The notes: generated by a model not told the origin, from the sequence alone. DNA of 64,000 bases from Sphingomonas adhaesiva (GCF_002374855.1 NZ_NWVC01000004.1:124001-188000), one strand, 5' to 3'. Shown: positions 25,102 through 38,206, counted from the stretch's first letter. Program-made: numbers and translations.

Positions 25102-25836
25102 TCACCGGTCCGGCTCGATCACCCATTGATGGTTCTCGATGATCCACGCCGGCACCGCCCGCCCGTCCGCATCGCGTGACGGGCGGTAGCGGAACCGCTG
25201 TTCGATCAGGCGGCAGGTGGTGGCGTCCAGCGTCGCATTGCCGCTCGATCGGGTAACGCTGCAATCGCGCACCCGCCCGTCGACCCACACCAGGAACTTG
25301 ACCGATACGGTCCCCTGGAACCCGGCCTCGCCGACGTCGCCGGGGTAATCGGCATCGCGCAGTCGCCCGCGGACATGCACCGGCGGCGTCTCGTCCATCC
25401 CGCTGCCGTCGCCGTCACCCCAGCCGCCGCTGCCGGTCCCGTCGCCCACGCCGCCCGCGCCCGTACCCGGGCCGACGCGGGTCGTCGCTCCCTGAGTCGC
25501 GTCGTCACCCGCGAACGGCTTGAGCGCGACGGTGATCGGCGGCGGCGGTAGCGGGACGACGACGATCGGCCGCGGCGCCGCGACCTGCGTCGCCTGCGAC
25601 CGGATGTTCGGCGGCGCGGCACGCCCCGACGGGCGCGAGACGGCCGTCTTCTTCGGCACGACCTTTTCCGGCGGGCGCGGCGGCGGATCGACGCGAAAGA
25701 CCGCCAGTCCTTCGTCCAGCGGCACCCGCATCATGCCCCCCGCCAGCCCGGTCAGCAGCGCCCAGCCGATCGCCGAGGTCAGCGCCCCTGCGGCGACCGC
25801 CGATCCGATCCGTTCCTGACGCGGTGCTGCGTACAT
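25102..25836 (-). CDS. Energy transducer TonB
   Basis: 244 residues. One N-terminal membrane helix (about 10-35), a proline-rich periplasmic spacer (PPPRPPEKVVPKK, VVVPLPPPPI), a glycine/aspartate-rich linker and a C-terminal TonB fold (YPGDVGEAGFQGTVSVKFLVWVDGRV ... LIEQRFRYRPSRDADG). TonB proteins pass energy from ExbB/ExbD to outer-membrane receptors. No exbBD is adjacent. The C-terminal W-V motif (NHQWVIEPDR) is unusual. It lies 45 bases downstream of uvrB on the same strand. Confidence 0.85.
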   Translation of the reverse strand: MYAAPRQERIGSAVAAGALTSAIGWALLTGLAGGMMRVPLDEGLAVFRVDPPPRPPEKVVPKKTAVSRPSGRAAPPNIRSQATQVAAPRPIVVVPLPPPPITVALKPFAGDDATQGATTRVGPGTGAGGVGDGTGSGGWGDGDGSGMDETPPVHVRGRLRDADYPGDVGEAGFQGTVSVKFLVWVDGRVRDCSVTRSSGNATLDATTCRLIEQRFRYRPSRDADGRAVPAWIIENHQWVIEPDR

Positions 25837-25881
25837 GACCCTCGCGCTAGCGCGCCGCGGCTGAACCCAGGCTGATCCGCC

Positions 25882-28077
<2,196 letters not shown>

Positions 28078-28283
28078 ATGGGGGAATATGGGGAACATCG
28101 CCGCGCACGCAACGACGGTCGGGATGGAAGTGCGCTGCGACCTGTTCGCAAAAAATGCTTGCATCCGCCAAGCCAAGCGTTTCTTGCCATGGACCGGCGC
28201 AGCGGCCATCGGCACGCTCGTGAATGGGGCATCCGCGGGCCATGGGGCCGTCGTTACGGTTGCCGCGATGGAGATAGACAGAA

Positions 28284-29123
28284 GTGAGCATCGATACGGG
28301 CGCGCCCGTCCTGATCCCGGAAAATGCCGCGTTCCAGACCGTGGCCGTGAAATGGGTGCGGCACTGGAACGAACATCTGTTCAGCTTCGCGGTCGAGCGG
28401 CCGGCGTCGTTCCGCTTCCGCTCGGGCGAATTCGTGATGATCGGCCTGCCGGGCGAGGGCGAGGCGGTGGCGGGCAAGCCGCCCAAGCCGGTCATGCGCG
28501 CCTATTCGATCGCCAGCCCGTCCTGGGCCGAGGAACTGGAATTCCTGTCGATCAAGGTGCCGGACGGCCCGCTGACCGGCCGGTTGCAGGCGGTGAAGCC
28601 CGGCGACCAGCTGTACATGGGCAAGAAGCCGACCGGTACCCTGGTGCTCGACGCGCTGCTGGGCGGCAAGCGATTGTTCCTGCTGTCGACCGGCACCGGG
28701 CTGGCCCCGTTCCTGAGCGTGGCGCGCGACCCGGAGGCGTATGAGCGGTTCGAACAGGTGGTGATCGTCCACGGCGTACGCCGCGTCGACGATCTGGCGT
28801 GGCACGACATGCTGAGCGAGCGGCTGGCCGACGATCCGCTGGTGTCCGATCAGGCGGCCGAGCAATTCCACTATCTGCCGTGCGTCACGCGCGAGGAGTT
28901 CCACACGATGGGCCGGATCACGACGCTGATCGAGGACGGGCGGCTGTTCGGCGCGCCGCTGGTCGGCGACACGCGCTTCGATCCCGAAACCGACCGCGTC
29001 ATGCTGTGCGGATCGACCGCGATGATCCGCGAAACCGCGGGTATCCTGGAAGCGGCGGGGCTGACCGAAGGGTCGAACGCCAACCCCGGCCAGTTCGTGA
29101 TCGAGCGCGCGTTCGTCGATTAA
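28284..29123 (+). CDS. fpr: Ferredoxin-NADP+ reductase
   Basis: 279 residues. FAD domain with RAYSIASP (FAD binding) and [17 protein letters not shown] domain with [14 protein letters not shown] and [12 protein letters not shown]-terminal ...[11 protein letters not shown], typical of the bacterial Fpr class. It transfers electrons between NADPH and ferredoxin or flavodoxin, mainly in oxidative stress and Fe-S repair. The start is GTG 28284. It is divergent from uvrB across about 200 bases. Confidence 0.93.
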   Translation: MSIDTGAPVLIPENAAFQTVAVKWVRHWNEHLFSFAVERPASFRFRSGEFVMIGLPGEGEAVAGKPPKPVMRAYSIASPSWAEELEFLSIKVPDGPLTGRLQAVKPGDQLYMGKKPTGTLVLDALLGGKRLFLLSTGTGLAPFLSVARDPEAYERFEQVVIVHGVRRVDDLAWHDMLSERLADDPLVSDQAAEQFHYLPCVTREEFHTMGRITTLIEDGRLFGAPLVGDTRFDPETDRVMLCGSTAMIRETAGILEAAGLTEGSNANPGQFVIERAFVD

Positions 29124-29433
29124 GAACGTCGCCCCAGCGCAGGCAGGGGCCTATCGCTGTGTCGTTCGGCGTTGCGCTCGTAACACGCGGCATCCCGCCT
29201 GTGTCCGCTGATGGGCTTTCACTCCGGCAGACATAGGCCCCTGCCTTCGCAGGGGCGACGGAATAAGCCGTCACCCCAGCGAAGGCTGGGGTCTCTACGT
29301 TGTGGACGCTACGCGCCACAACGGACAGATCCCAGCCTTCGCTGGGATGACGCCGGTGGCGACAAGGTGCTCCGGCGAAAGGCCGTAGCCGTGGGTAAGG
29401 GAGCGCGACGCCAGCCGCGCTCCCCCTCGCGGG
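29124..29433. repeat. Two inverted pairs of REP-like repeats (BIME-like array)
   Basis: The 310-base gap between fpr and paoC is filled with repeats. Copies CGTCGCCCCAGCGCAGGCAGGGG (29127-29154) and its inverted partner (29233-29260) come first, then CGTCACCCCAGCGAAGGCTGGGG (29269-29294) and its inverted partner (29327-29352). Each pair could fold into a long cruciform. No gene is seen. Being between convergent genes, it may also end both transcripts. Confidence 0.8.
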
Positions 29434-31629
29434 TCACACCCGCGCCAGCCCCTTCAGCACCTTGTCCAGCGTCAGCGGATAGTCGCGGATCCGTACGCCG
29501 CAGGCGTTGTAGACCGCATTGGCCACCGCCGCCGCCGCGCCGCACATCCCCAGTTCGCCGACGCCCTTGGCCTTCATCGGCGACGTCTTGTCGTCCAGCG
29601 TATCGAGGAACACCACCTCCTGGTGCGGCACGTCGAGGTGCACGGGGACGTGATATTCGGCCAGGTCGTGGTTGACGAAATAGCCGAAGCGCGGATCGAC
29701 CACCGCATCCTCCATCAACGCCGCGCCGATCCCCATCGACATGCCACCGATCACCTGGCTGCGCGCGGACACGGGGTTCAGGATGCGCCCGGCGTCGTAC
29801 ACGCCCGACATGCGCCGCACGCGGATCTCGCCGGTATGCGCATCGACGCCCGCCTCGACGAAATGCGCGCCGAACGTCGCCTGCGCATAATCGTCATTGA
29901 GGCGGCCGAACTCGATCGTGTCCTCGCCGCTGATTCCGTCGTCGCCCGCGGCCTTCGCCAGATCGACCGAGCGGCCGCCGTCGCTGACCTTCCCGTCGGC
30001 GAAGGTCGCGCGATCGGCGTCGAAGCCCAGCTTCTGCGCGATGCGGCGGCGCAGGTCGACACACGCGGCATAGACGCCCGCGGTGGAGCTGTTGCCGCCC
30101 CATTGCCCGCCCGATCCCGCCGATTCCGGAAAGCGGCTGTCGCCCAGCAGGACGATGACCTTGTCCAGCGGCACGCCCATCATCTCCGCCGCGGTCTGCG
30201 CGATGATCGTATAGCTGCCGGTGCCGATGTCGGTCATGTCGGTGGCGACGGTGACCATGCCCTTGCGATCGACGCCGACGCGCGCACCGCTCTTCATGTT
30301 CATGTTGTTGCGGAACGCTGCGGCCACGCCCATGCCGACCAGCCAGCGCCCGTCGCGCATTTTGCCCGGCGTCGCGCTGCGCCGTGCCCAGCCGAACCGC
30401 TGCGCGCCTTCCTCAAGGCAGCGCACCAGATGGCGGTCGGAAAACGGCCGTTCGGGTTTTTCGGGATCGACCTGCGTGTCGTTCAGGATGCGCAGGCGCA
30501 CCGGGTCCATCCCCAGCTTTTCCGCCAGTTCGTCCATCGCGACTTCCAGCGCCATCATCCCCGGCGCCTCGCCCGGCGCGCGCATCGCATTGGCTTCGGG
30601 CAGGTCGAGCACCGCCAGCCGCGTCTCGGTCAGCCGGTTGGCGCCGGCGTAGAGCAATTGCGTCTGGTTGGCCGCCGTCTCCGGCCCGCCGCCGGGCAGG
30701 TCGCCCGACCAGGTTTGGTGCGCGATCGCGGTGATCTTCCCCGTCCTGTCCGCGCCCAGCCGGATGCGCTGGATCGTCGCGGGGCGGTGCGTGGTGTTGT
30801 TCATGATCTGCGCCCGCGCGAGCGCGACCTTGACCGGGCGCTTCGCCGCGCGCGCCGCCAGCGCGGCCATCACCGCGTCGGACCGCACCCACAGCTTCCC
30901 GCCGAACCCGCCGCCGACATAGGGGGAGACGACGCGGATCTTCTCCTTCGGGATCAGCAGCGTCTCGCTCATGTCGCGCACCGCCCAGGCGATCATCTGG
31001 TTCGACGTCCACAGCGTCACCGTGTCGCCGTCCCACGCCGCGATGGTGGCGTGCGGCTCCATCATCGTGTGGCTCTGGTCGGGGGTGGTGTAGGTGGCGT
31101 CGACCGTCACCGGCGCGGCGGCGAAAGCGCGCGCGAAGTCGCCGACCGCGGTCTTCATCTTGTCGCCCGGCGCGATCGGCGCGCCGGCCTTCGCCGCGGC
31201 CAGATCGTAGCGGCCCTTGGCGCGCGCATAGTCCACGCGCACGCGCTTGGCCGCGTCGCGCGCCTGTTCGAACGTCTCGGCGACGACGATCGCCACTGCC
31301 TGGTCGTAATGTTCGACCATCGGCCCGGCCAGCATCGTGGCGGTATGCGCCTTGGCCTTGCCCAGCTTGCCGGCGTTTTCATGCGTGACGATCGCTATCA
31401 CGCCGGGTGCGCGCGCTGCGTCGGCGGTGTCGATGCGCGCGATCCGCCCTTTGGCCACCGCGCTGCCGACGATCACGCCATAGGCATGGCCGGGCGCGAC
31501 GTCGTTGCGTTCGAAGGCATAGGGCGCCGTGCCGGTCACCTTCAGCGGGCCGTCGATGCGCGGGGTCGGCTTGCCGATCACCCGGCGCTGGTCGATCGGG
31601 TTGGTGCCCGCGGGCGTTTCGAACTTCAT
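29434..31629 (-). CDS. Molybdopterin-binding subunit, xanthine/aldehyde dehydrogenase family (PaoC type)
   Basis: 731 residues, the catalytic large subunit of a periplasmic-type aldehyde oxidoreductase. Mo-cofactor motifs are VGGGFGGK (about 220-227), GQWGGNSS and [11 protein letters not shown]; the general-base Glu is in [10 protein letters not shown]. It opens [19 protein letters not shown] as family members do. It has no signal peptide of its own and would be carried by the Tat signal of PaoA. ATG 31629 overlaps the preceding stop (ATGA). Natural substrate unknown; E. coli PaoABC oxidises aromatic aldehydes. Confidence 0.9.
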   Translation of the reverse strand: MKFETPAGTNPIDQRRVIGKPTPRIDGPLKVTGTAPYAFERNDVAPGHAYGVIVGSAVAKGRIARIDTADAARAPGVIAIVTHENAGKLGKAKAHTATMLAGPMVEHYDQAVAIVVAETFEQARDAAKRVRVDYARAKGRYDLAAAKAGAPIAPGDKMKTAVGDFARAFAAAPVTVDATYTTPDQSHTMMEPHATIAAWDGDTVTLWTSNQMIAWAVRDMSETLLIPKEKIRVVSPYVGGGFGGKLWVRSDAVMAALAARAAKRPVKVALARAQIMNNTTHRPATIQRIRLGADRTGKITAIAHQTWSGDLPGGGPETAANQTQLLYAGANRLTETRLAVLDLPEANAMRAPGEAPGMMALEVAMDELAEKLGMDPVRLRILNDTQVDPEKPERPFSDRHLVRCLEEGAQRFGWARRSATPGKMRDGRWLVGMGVAAAFRNNMNMKSGARVGVDRKGMVTVATDMTDIGTGSYTIIAQTAAEMMGVPLDKVIVLLGDSRFPESAGSGGQWGGNSSTAGVYAACVDLRRRIAQKLGFDADRATFADGKVSDGGRSVDLAKAAGDDGISGEDTIEFGRLNDDYAQATFGAHFVEAGVDAHTGEIRVRRMSGVYDAGRILNPVSARSQVIGGMSMGIGAALMEDAVVDPRFGYFVNHDLAEYHVPVHLDVPHQEVVFLDTLDDKTSPMKAKGVGELGMCGAAAAVANAVYNACGVRIRDYPLTLDKVLKGLARV

Positions 31630-32582
31630 GCCGCGGCTCCCTCGGCCAGGACCGAGGCGAGCGTTCGCTCCACCAGCGGTATCTTGAATCCATTCTGGTC
31701 GGTGGTCTGCGCGCCGGCCAGCGCGGCGGCGGCGATCGCCTTCGCCCCGCCGTCGACGCGCGTTTCCGCTGCCTCGACGCGCCACGGCTTGTGCGCCAGC
31801 CCGCCGAACGCGAAGCGCGCGGTGCCGTTCGTCGGGCGCAGCACCGCCGCGACCGAGATGGTGGCGAAGGCATAGGACGACCGGTCGCGCACCTTGCGAT
31901 AGATGTGCGTGCCCCCAACCGGGGCGGGCAGGGTGACCGCGGTGATCATCTCGCCGGCGACCAGCGCGGTTTCCACCCATGGCGTGCTGCCGGGCAGGCG
32001 GTGGAAATCGGCGATCGCGATGCGCCGCGTCTGGCCGTTGGGCATCACCGTTTCGACCGTCGCGTCGAGTGCGCGCATTGCCACCGCCATGTCGCTGGGG
32101 TGCGTGGCGATGCAATCCTTGCTGGTGCCCAGGATCGCCAGATTGCGGTTGAACCCGCCGATCGCGGCACAGCCCGAACCCGGCTGGCGCTTGTTGCACG
32201 GCTGGTTGGTGTCGTAGAAATACGGGCAGCGCGTCCGCTGGAGCAGGTTGCCGGCAGTGGTCGCCTTGTTGCGCAGCTGGCCCGACGCGCCCGACACCAG
32301 CGCCCGGCTCAGCACGCCATAGTCGCGCCGCACGCGCGCATCGGCGGCCAGCGCGGTGTTGCGGACCAGCGCACCGATCCGGATGCCGCCCTCGGCGGTC
32401 GGCTCGATCGTGTCGAGGCCCAGCCGATTGACGTCGACCAGATGGCGCGGCGTCTCGATCTGCAATTTCATCAGGTCGAGCAGGTTGGTGCCGCCCGCGA
32501 CGAATTTCGCGCCCGGCGTGCGCGCGACCGCGGCGGCGGCGGCGGCGGGGCTGGCGGCGCGTTCGTAGGTGAAGGGCTTCAT
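31626..32582 (-). CDS. FAD-binding subunit, xanthine/aldehyde dehydrogenase family (PaoB type)
   Basis: 318 residues. FAD loop [15 protein letters not shown] near residues 25-39 and [21 protein letters not shown] near 98-118. A cysteine cluster [21 protein letters not shown] marks the extra [4Fe-4S] centre of the PaoB group. It passes electrons from the Mo subunit and the 2Fe-2S subunit to an outside acceptor. It overlaps PaoA by four bases and PaoC by four bases. Confidence 0.9.
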   Translation of the reverse strand: MKPFTYERAASPAAAAAAVARTPGAKFVAGGTNLLDLMKLQIETPRHLVDVNRLGLDTIEPTAEGGIRIGALVRNTALAADARVRRDYGVLSRALVSGASGQLRNKATTAGNLLQRTRCPYFYDTNQPCNKRQPGSGCAAIGGFNRNLAILGTSKDCIATHPSDMAVAMRALDATVETVMPNGQTRRIAIADFHRLPGSTPWVETALVAGEMITAVTLPAPVGGTHIYRKVRDRSSYAFATISVAAVLRPTNGTARFAFGGLAHKPWRVEAAETRVDGGAKAIAAAALAGAQTTDQNGFKIPLVERTLASVLAEGAAA

Positions 32583-33226
32583 GCGACGTCCTTTGCCCCC
32601 GCCACGTCGGCGATCGCGGCGATGATGTTCGAATAAGCGGCGCAGCGGCAGATGTTGCCGCTCATCCGCTCGCGCAGTTCCTCGCCGGTCAGCGTGGCGC
32701 TGCCGGCGACGTCGGCGGTGACGTAGCTGGGCACGCCGTCCTTGATCTCCTGCAGCACCGCGATCGAGCTCATGATCTGCCCGGGGGTGCAATAGCCGCA
32801 CTGGAAACCGTCGTGCTTCACGAACGCCGCCTGCATCGGGTGCAGGTCGCCGGGGCGGCCCAGCCCCTCGATCGTGGTGATCGCGTCGCCGTCGTGCATC
32901 ACCGCCAGCGTTAGGCACGAATTGATCCGCTTGCCTTCCACCATCACCGTGCACGCGCCGCACTGGCCATGGTCGCAGCCCTTCTTGCTGCCGGTCAGGT
33001 TCAGATGCTCGCGCAGCGCATCGAGCAGCGTGACGCGCGGATCGAGATCGAGCGCGCGCGCCTTGCCGTTCACGGTGAAGCGCACCGGCACGGTCGGCGG
33101 TGCGGGCTGCGCCGGGCCGGTCGGGGCGGCGCCGGCGTCGATCGGCACCGCGCCGGCGGCAGCGGCGGCCGCACCGCCGACGAGCGCGCCGCGGCGCGAC
33201 AGGGTAAAGGCCGGTTCGTCGTTCAT
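32579..33226 (-). CDS. 2Fe-2S subunit with Tat signal (PaoA type)
   Basis: 215 residues. A Tat signal sits at the start ([16 protein letters not shown], residues 10-25), so the folded three-subunit enzyme is exported. A plant-type ferredoxin domain has C84, C89, C92 and C104, and a second [2Fe-2S] domain has C143, C146, C193 and C195. It is the first gene of the three; its promoter should lie in the 185 bases it shares with the divergent S9 peptidase gene. Confidence 0.92.
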   Translation of the reverse strand: MNDEPAFTLSRRGALVGGAAAAAAGAVPIDAGAAPTGPAQPAPPTVPVRFTVNGKARALDLDPRVTLLDALREHLNLTGSKKGCDHGQCGACTVMVEGKRINSCLTLAVMHDGDAITTIEGLGRPGDLHPMQAAFVKHDGFQCGYCTPGQIMSSIAVLQEIKDGVPSYVTADVAGSATLTGEELRERMSGNICRCAAYSNIIAAIADVAGAKDVA

Positions 33227-33411
33227 GAAAGTCCCCCTGGCAGGCGGTATCCGGACGGATTCGCCCGCGGATGTTCTGCATCGCGCAACGCGGCTGATCC
33301 AGATCGTATCCGACTGTATCGAACGGTATATGGTCGTGCGTCATCGCGCTTGCGCCGCGCCGCGCTTGCGTCATGGTCGCCGCCGTCACTTTCCACCGGA
33401 GCCGAACGATC

Positions 33412-35499
33412 GTGCGTATCCTTCTGTCCGTCGCGCTGATCGCGCTGACCCCGTACCCCGTCCTCGCCCAGGTCGAACCCGCCGCCCAGGCCTCCACCCA
33501 GCCCAATGCCGCTCCCGCGGACGGCCCGGTGCGCGGCTTCACCGGCGCCGACCTGTTCGGTCTGTCGGTCGCCAGCGATCCGCAGATCAGCCCGGACGGC
33601 CGGCAGATCGCCTATGTCCGGCGCACCGGCGACGTCATGACCGATCGCATGGCCGGATCGCTGTGGCTGATCGACGTGGCCAGCGGGCGCCAGACGCCGC
33701 TGGTCGCCTCCGGCAGCAGCCCGCGCTGGTCGCCCGACGGCACGCGCATCGCCTATGTCGCGGGCGACGGCGATGCCGCGCAGCTGTTCGTGCGCTGGGT
33801 CGCGACCGGCGTGTCGGCGCGAATCACCAGCTTCCCCGGTGATCCCGGCGCGATCGCCTGGTCGCCGGACGGGCGGCAGATCGCCTATGTCGCCAATGTC
33901 GCGGGCGATGCCGCCACGCTGGGCAAGGCGCCGCCCAAGCCGGAGGGCGCGAAATGGGCGCCCCCGCTGGAGGTGATCGACCGCATCACCTATCGCAACG
34001 ACGGGCCGGGCTATCGCAAGCCGGGCTACGACCATCTGTTCGTGGTCGGCGCGGACGGCGGCGCGGCGCGCCAGCTGACGTTCGGCCGGTTCGACGACGG
34101 CGGCCCGCTGTCGTGGAGCCGCGATGGCCGGCGCATCACCTTCTCCGCGATCCGCGCGAAGGATGCCGAGCGCGAGGTGATGAACAGCGACGTCTACGCC
34201 GTCGACGTCGCCACCGGCGCGCTGACGACGCTGACCACGCGCGACGGGCCGGACGGCGGCGCGCGCTGGTCGCCGGACGGCACACGGCTCGCCTGGGTCG
34301 GCTTCGACGACAAGCGCCGCGCCTATGAGAATGGCGAATTGTACGTCGGCGGTGCGGACGGCGCGGCGCCGCGCTCGCTGACCGCATCGCTCGACCGCAC
34401 GATCGAGGATGCGCAATGGGCCGGCGACGGGCGCAGCCTGTTCGCCAGCTATGACGACCATGGCCTGCGCAAGCTGGCGCGGATCGGGCTGGACGGCCGC
34501 GTCGTGCCGGTGGCCGACAATCTGAAGGGCGACGGGCTGGACCGCCCCTATACCGGCGGCGATTTCTCGGTTTCGACGGGCGGCGCGGTCGCCTTCACCG
34601 GCGGCGGGGCGGAGGCGCCGGCGGACGTGTGGGTCTGGTCCGGCGGCAAGGCGCGGCGGCTGACCGACCTCAACGCCACGCTGGCGGCGGCCAAGGCGCT
34701 GGCGCCGGTGCGCAAGATCGCGGTCACCGCGCCCGACGGGCGTGCGATCGACGCCTGGATCGCCACCCCGCCGGGGCGCCGGCCCGGGCAGCGCGTGCCG
34801 CTGGTGCTGGAAATCCACGGCGGGCCGCACGCCGCCTACGGCCCAGGCTTCGGCACCGACATGCAATTGTACGCCGCCGCCGGCTATGCCGTGCTGTGGA
34901 CCAACCCGCGCGGTTCCACCTCCTATGGCGCGGAATTCGCGAACCTCATCAACAAGACCTATCCGGCGCAGGATTACAACGACCTGATGGCCGCGGTGGA
35001 TGCCGCGATCGCGGACGGCACCGCCGATCCCGACAATCTGTTCGTCACCGGCGGGTCTGGCGGCGGCCTGCTGACCGCGTGGATCGTCGGCAAGAACAAC
35101 CGGTTCAAGGCCGCCGCGACGCAGAAGCCGGTCGTCAACTGGATCAGCGAGGCGCTGACCATGGACAACACGCTCTTCACGTCGCGCTACTGGTTCGCCA
35201 AGCTGCCGTGGGAGGATCCGATGGGCTATTGGAACCGCTCGCCGCTCAGCCTGGTCGGCAATGTGAAGACCCCGACGCTGGTCGTGGTCGGCAGCGAGGA
35301 TTACCGGACCCCGGTCAGCGAGGCGGAGCAATATTACGCGGCGCTGCGCATCGCGGGCGTCCCCAGTGCGCTGGTGAAGGTGCCGGGGGCCAGCCATGGC
35401 GGGCTGGCGGCGCGCCCGTCGCAATCGGCCGCGCGGATTGCGGCCATCGTCGCATGGTTCGATCGCTATCGAACCGCTACAAGGGCCGATGGCCAGTGA
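33412..35499 (+). CDS. S9 family prolyl oligopeptidase, exported
   Basis: 695 residues. Signal peptide [19 protein letters not shown]. The N-terminal beta-propeller has repeated WSPDG(T/R)xIAY blades (TolB/WD40-like, residues ~50-400). The C-terminal alpha/beta hydrolase has the nucleophile in [11 protein letters not shown], Asp in [10 protein letters not shown] and His in GASHGG. It cleaves short peptides, probably in the periplasm. GTG 33412 gives a clean signal peptide with GGAG upstream; ATG 33373 has no ribosome binding site. Confidence 0.9.
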   Translation: MRILLSVALIALTPYPVLAQVEPAAQASTQPNAAPADGPVRGFTGADLFGLSVASDPQISPDGRQIAYVRRTGDVMTDRMAGSLWLIDVASGRQTPLVASGSSPRWSPDGTRIAYVAGDGDAAQLFVRWVATGVSARITSFPGDPGAIAWSPDGRQIAYVANVAGDAATLGKAPPKPEGAKWAPPLEVIDRITYRNDGPGYRKPGYDHLFVVGADGGAARQLTFGRFDDGGPLSWSRDGRRITFSAIRAKDAEREVMNSDVYAVDVATGALTTLTTRDGPDGGARWSPDGTRLAWVGFDDKRRAYENGELYVGGADGAAPRSLTASLDRTIEDAQWAGDGRSLFASYDDHGLRKLARIGLDGRVVPVADNLKGDGLDRPYTGGDFSVSTGGAVAFTGGGAEAPADVWVWSGGKARRLTDLNATLAAAKALAPVRKIAVTAPDGRAIDAWIATPPGRRPGQRVPLVLEIHGGPHAAYGPGFGTDMQLYAAAGYAVLWTNPRGSTSYGAEFANLINKTYPAQDYNDLMAAVDAAIADGTADPDNLFVTGGSGGGLLTAWIVGKNNRFKAAATQKPVVNWISEALTMDNTLFTSRYWFAKLPWEDPMGYWNRSPLSLVGNVKTPTLVVVGSEDYRTPVSEAEQYYAALRIAGVPSALVKVPGASHGGLAARPSQSAARIAAIVAWFDRYRTATRADGQ

Positions 35500-35562
35500 T
35501 AAGGCATTATTTGTCAACGGTTTTTCCGTAGACGGGTGATGCGTGAAGGCGGAGTGGCGAGT

Positions 35563-37113
35563 ATGGAATATCCCCATGCGATCCTGATGGACGCGCTCCG
35601 TCGGAAGAATGCGGTGCTGGAAGGCATCAACCGGATCTTCCGGGAGGCGCTGTCCGCCCGGTCGGAGGAGACGCTGGGCCAATTGTGCCTGGCGGTGGCC
35701 GAGGACGTGACCGGCGCCGCGTTCAGCTTCATGGGGGAGGTGAACCGCGCGACCGGCCGGCTCGACGATCTGGCGATCAGCGAGCGCGGCTGGGCGGCCT
35801 TCACCCGCGACGATCCGCAATGGCCGCGCGGCAAGCTGCTTAGCGGCTTTCACGTCCACGGCCTCCACGGGCGGGTCGTGCGCGACGGCGTCAGCCTGAT
35901 CGCCAACGATCCGGCGACGCACCCCGACCGGATCGGCACGCCGGACGGCCATCCGCCGCTGAACAATTTTCTGGGCGTGCCGCTGCGTCACGACGGCCGC
36001 GTCATCGGCCTGATCGCGCTGGGCAACCGCGAGGGCGGGTTTCGCGACGAGGAACGCGAGATGGTGGAGGAAATGGCCCCCGCCATCGTCCAGGCACTGA
36101 TGCGCCAGCGCGCCGAGCAGCGGCTGCGCGAGAGCGACGCGATGCGCGACGTCATGTTCGAACTCGTGCCCGCGATGCTGTGGCGCGCCGATGCGGAGGG
36201 GCGCACCGTCACCTCCAACCGCCAGTGGCAGCGCCTGACGGGACAGCCGTTCTCGGAAAGCAGCGACTGGGGCTGGCTGAAGCAGATCCACCCCGACGAC
36301 GTCGCGACGAGCGAGCGCGTGTTCCGCCATGCCTTTGCCGGTGGCGAACCGCTGATCCACCAGCATCGCGTGCGCCATCGCGACGGCAGCTATCGCTGGT
36401 ATCTGGTGCGCCAGTTCCCCGTCCGCGATGCCGACGACACGATCACCCACTGGTTCGGCGCAGCCACCGACGTCACCGAGCTGCGGGTATTGCAGGATCG
36501 TCAGCGCGAGCTGGTCGCCGAATTGCAGTATCGCGTGCGCAACATCCTGACGCTGGTGCGGTCGGTGTTCGCCCAGACCGTCGATTCGCGCGATTCGCTG
36601 GAGGATGTCGCCGACCATTTCCGCGGACGGCTCGATTCGCTGGCGCGGACGCAATCGGTGGTGGCGCAGACCGCCAGCGGGCGCGTCGACCTGGAAAACC
36701 TGATCCGCGACGAATTGCTCAACGTCGGCGTGGGGGAAGGCACCGGGCTGCGGCTGGACGGCCCCGACGTGGCGTTGCCGCCGATGGTGGCGGAGGTGCT
36801 GGGCCTGGCGATCCACGAACTGGCGATCAACGCGGTCAAGTTCGGCGCGTTCAAGGTGCCGGGCGGGCGCGTCGACATCGCCTGGACGCTCGCGGCCGCT
36901 GTCGACGGGGCGCTGCCCCGGTTGCGCCTCGCGTGGACCGAATGCGGGGTGCCGGCGGTACCGATCGCGCCTACGCGACAGGGGTTCGGCACGCTGCTGA
37001 TCGAGGATTCGCTGCCGCGGCGGCTGGACGCGACGGCGAGGCTGGAATTCCTGGGCGGCGGCATCCGCTGCCTGGTCGACGTGCCGCTCGTCGATGGCGA
37101 CACCACGTTCTGA
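35563..37113 (+). CDS. HWE-family sensor kinase with GAF and PAS domains, phospho-acceptor His replaced by Tyr
   Basis: 516 residues: GAF domain (about 15-180, with LNNFLGVPLRHDGRVIGLIALGN), a PAS/PAC domain (about 190-310, WRADAEGRTVTSN to HWFGAATDVTEL), then an HWE kinase core. The family-defining N-box His (H418, IHELAINA) and WxE (W458-E460) are intact. But the H-box, normally ELxHRV(K/R)N, reads ELQYRVRNIL: residue 323 is Tyr (TAT at 36529-36531) where the phosphorylated His should be. ATG 35563 has GGCGGAG upstream. It may signal without autophosphorylation or be decaying. A Crp/Fnr regulator follows. Confidence 0.88.
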   Translation: MEYPHAILMDALRRKNAVLEGINRIFREALSARSEETLGQLCLAVAEDVTGAAFSFMGEVNRATGRLDDLAISERGWAAFTRDDPQWPRGKLLSGFHVHGLHGRVVRDGVSLIANDPATHPDRIGTPDGHPPLNNFLGVPLRHDGRVIGLIALGNREGGFRDEEREMVEEMAPAIVQALMRQRAEQRLRESDAMRDVMFELVPAMLWRADAEGRTVTSNRQWQRLTGQPFSESSDWGWLKQIHPDDVATSERVFRHAFAGGEPLIHQHRVRHRDGSYRWYLVRQFPVRDADDTITHWFGAATDVTELRVLQDRQRELVAELQYRVRNILTLVRSVFAQTVDSRDSLEDVADHFRGRLDSLARTQSVVAQTASGRVDLENLIRDELLNVGVGEGTGLRLDGPDVALPPMVAEVLGLAIHELAINAVKFGAFKVPGGRVDIAWTLAAAVDGALPRLRLAWTECGVPAVPIAPTRQGFGTLLIEDSLPRRLDATARLEFLGGGIRCLVDVPLVDGDTTF

Positions 37114-37265
37114 TGTCGGCGAAACGCGGCGACGGCCGGGTGGCGGCAAGCGGCGCGGATCGTGGCGGCGTGGTGCGCGTGCGTCAACCATATGGCGGGC
37201 CGCTCCTCCCGATGGAGCACCGCTTGGCCGCATCGCCCGTGTTTTTTGGTGTAAAGCTCTATATT

Positions 37266-37283
37266 GATTGGTATTACCCAATC
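37266..37283. promoter_or_regulatory. Inverted repeat GATTGG-N6-CCAATC upstream of the Crp/Fnr gene
   Basis: Perfect 6-bp arms separated by TATTAC, in an unusually AT-rich patch (37240-37290) of a very GC-rich genome. It lies 88 bases before the regulator's ATG. It has the spacing of a dimeric operator, possibly for self-control; part of the sequence (TTGAT...) resembles an FNR half-site. Confidence 0.4.
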
Positions 37284-37370
37284 TGGTGTAGGCTGTTTCC
37301 CCCACCGGATGTCCGTGCCTGATGTCCTGCCATCCTAGCGGTCGACCGTCTGTGCCAAGGAGAATTCGCA

Positions 37371-38138
37371 ATGCCCCGCAACACCGCGCACATCGCAGAC
37401 GGGCGGTATGACCTGGCAGAGGAACCCGCGCTGGTCCGGTTCGCCGCGCTGGGCCTGGACGGTGCCGCCGCTGCTACCGGCCTGGCGGACGCGGTCGCGC
37501 GCGCCTATCCGGTGCGCGCCCGCCGCGAACTGACCAGCGAGGGGCGCGCGATCGCCGAGCCGCGGCTGCTGCTGCGCGGCTGGGCGGCGCGGGTGCGGCT
37601 GCTGCCCGACGGCCGCCGCCAGTTCATGAGCTTCCTGGTCCCCGGCGATCTGATCGGGATGAACGCGCAGCCGCAACCGCTGGCGGCGGCGACGGTGATC
37701 GCGGTGACCGACGTCGTCGCGTGCCGCCCGCCGTCGATCGACGATGCGCCCGCGCTGGCGGACACCTATGCGGTCAGCGCGGCGCTGGACGAGGCATATC
37801 TGCTCGCGCAGATCACCCGGCTGGGGCGGCTCAACGCACAGGAACGGATCGCCGACCTGCTGCTGGAACTCCACGAACGGCTGACGCTCAACGGGATGGC
37901 GCAGGGCGATGCCTTCGAATTGCCGCTGACGCAGGAAGTGCTGGCCGACGCGCTCGGCCTCACCTCCGTCCACGTCAACCGCATGGTCCAGCAGGCGCGC
38001 CGCGACGGCGACCTGCAATGGAAGGGCGGGCGCGTCACCCTGACCGATCCGGTCGCGCTGGCACGCAAGATCGGCCGCATCCCGCCGCGCGTGTCCGCGA
38101 TGCAGGAGGCTGCTGCGGCCGTGACGCCGACGGCGTAG
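37371..38138 (+). CDS. Crp/Fnr family transcriptional regulator
   Basis: 255 residues. An N-terminal cyclic-nucleotide-binding fold (SEGRAIAEPRLLLRGWAARVRLLPDGRRQFMSFLVPGDLIGM) lacks the cAMP-binding RE(T/S) signature and has no FNR-type cysteine cluster, so the signal is unknown. The C-terminal winged helix reads LTQEVLADALGLTSVHVNRMVQQARRDG. A strong ribosome binding site (AAGGAG) precedes ATG 37371. The neighbouring HWE kinase and an AT-rich inverted repeat upstream suggest a small regulatory cluster. Confidence 0.88.
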   Translation: MPRNTAHIADGRYDLAEEPALVRFAALGLDGAAAATGLADAVARAYPVRARRELTSEGRAIAEPRLLLRGWAARVRLLPDGRRQFMSFLVPGDLIGMNAQPQPLAAATVIAVTDVVACRPPSIDDAPALADTYAVSAALDEAYLLAQITRLGRLNAQERIADLLLELHERLTLNGMAQGDAFELPLTQEVLADALGLTSVHVNRMVQQARRDGDLQWKGGRVTLTDPVALARKIGRIPPRVSAMQEAAAAVTPTA

Positions 38139-38206
38139 CGCCGCCTTTTCCGATCGGTGCCCCCTCCGGCAGTGCAGCCGTTCGCGCCCGCGCGCGTTGG
38201 GCGCGC

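Noticed and set aside
33223-37371. A 1382-codon open frame on the minus strand
   Set aside because: It runs antisense to the S9 peptidase, the HWE kinase and other well-supported genes, is full of Arg, Ala and Asp repeats, and shows no domain. It is a GC-driven shadow frame.
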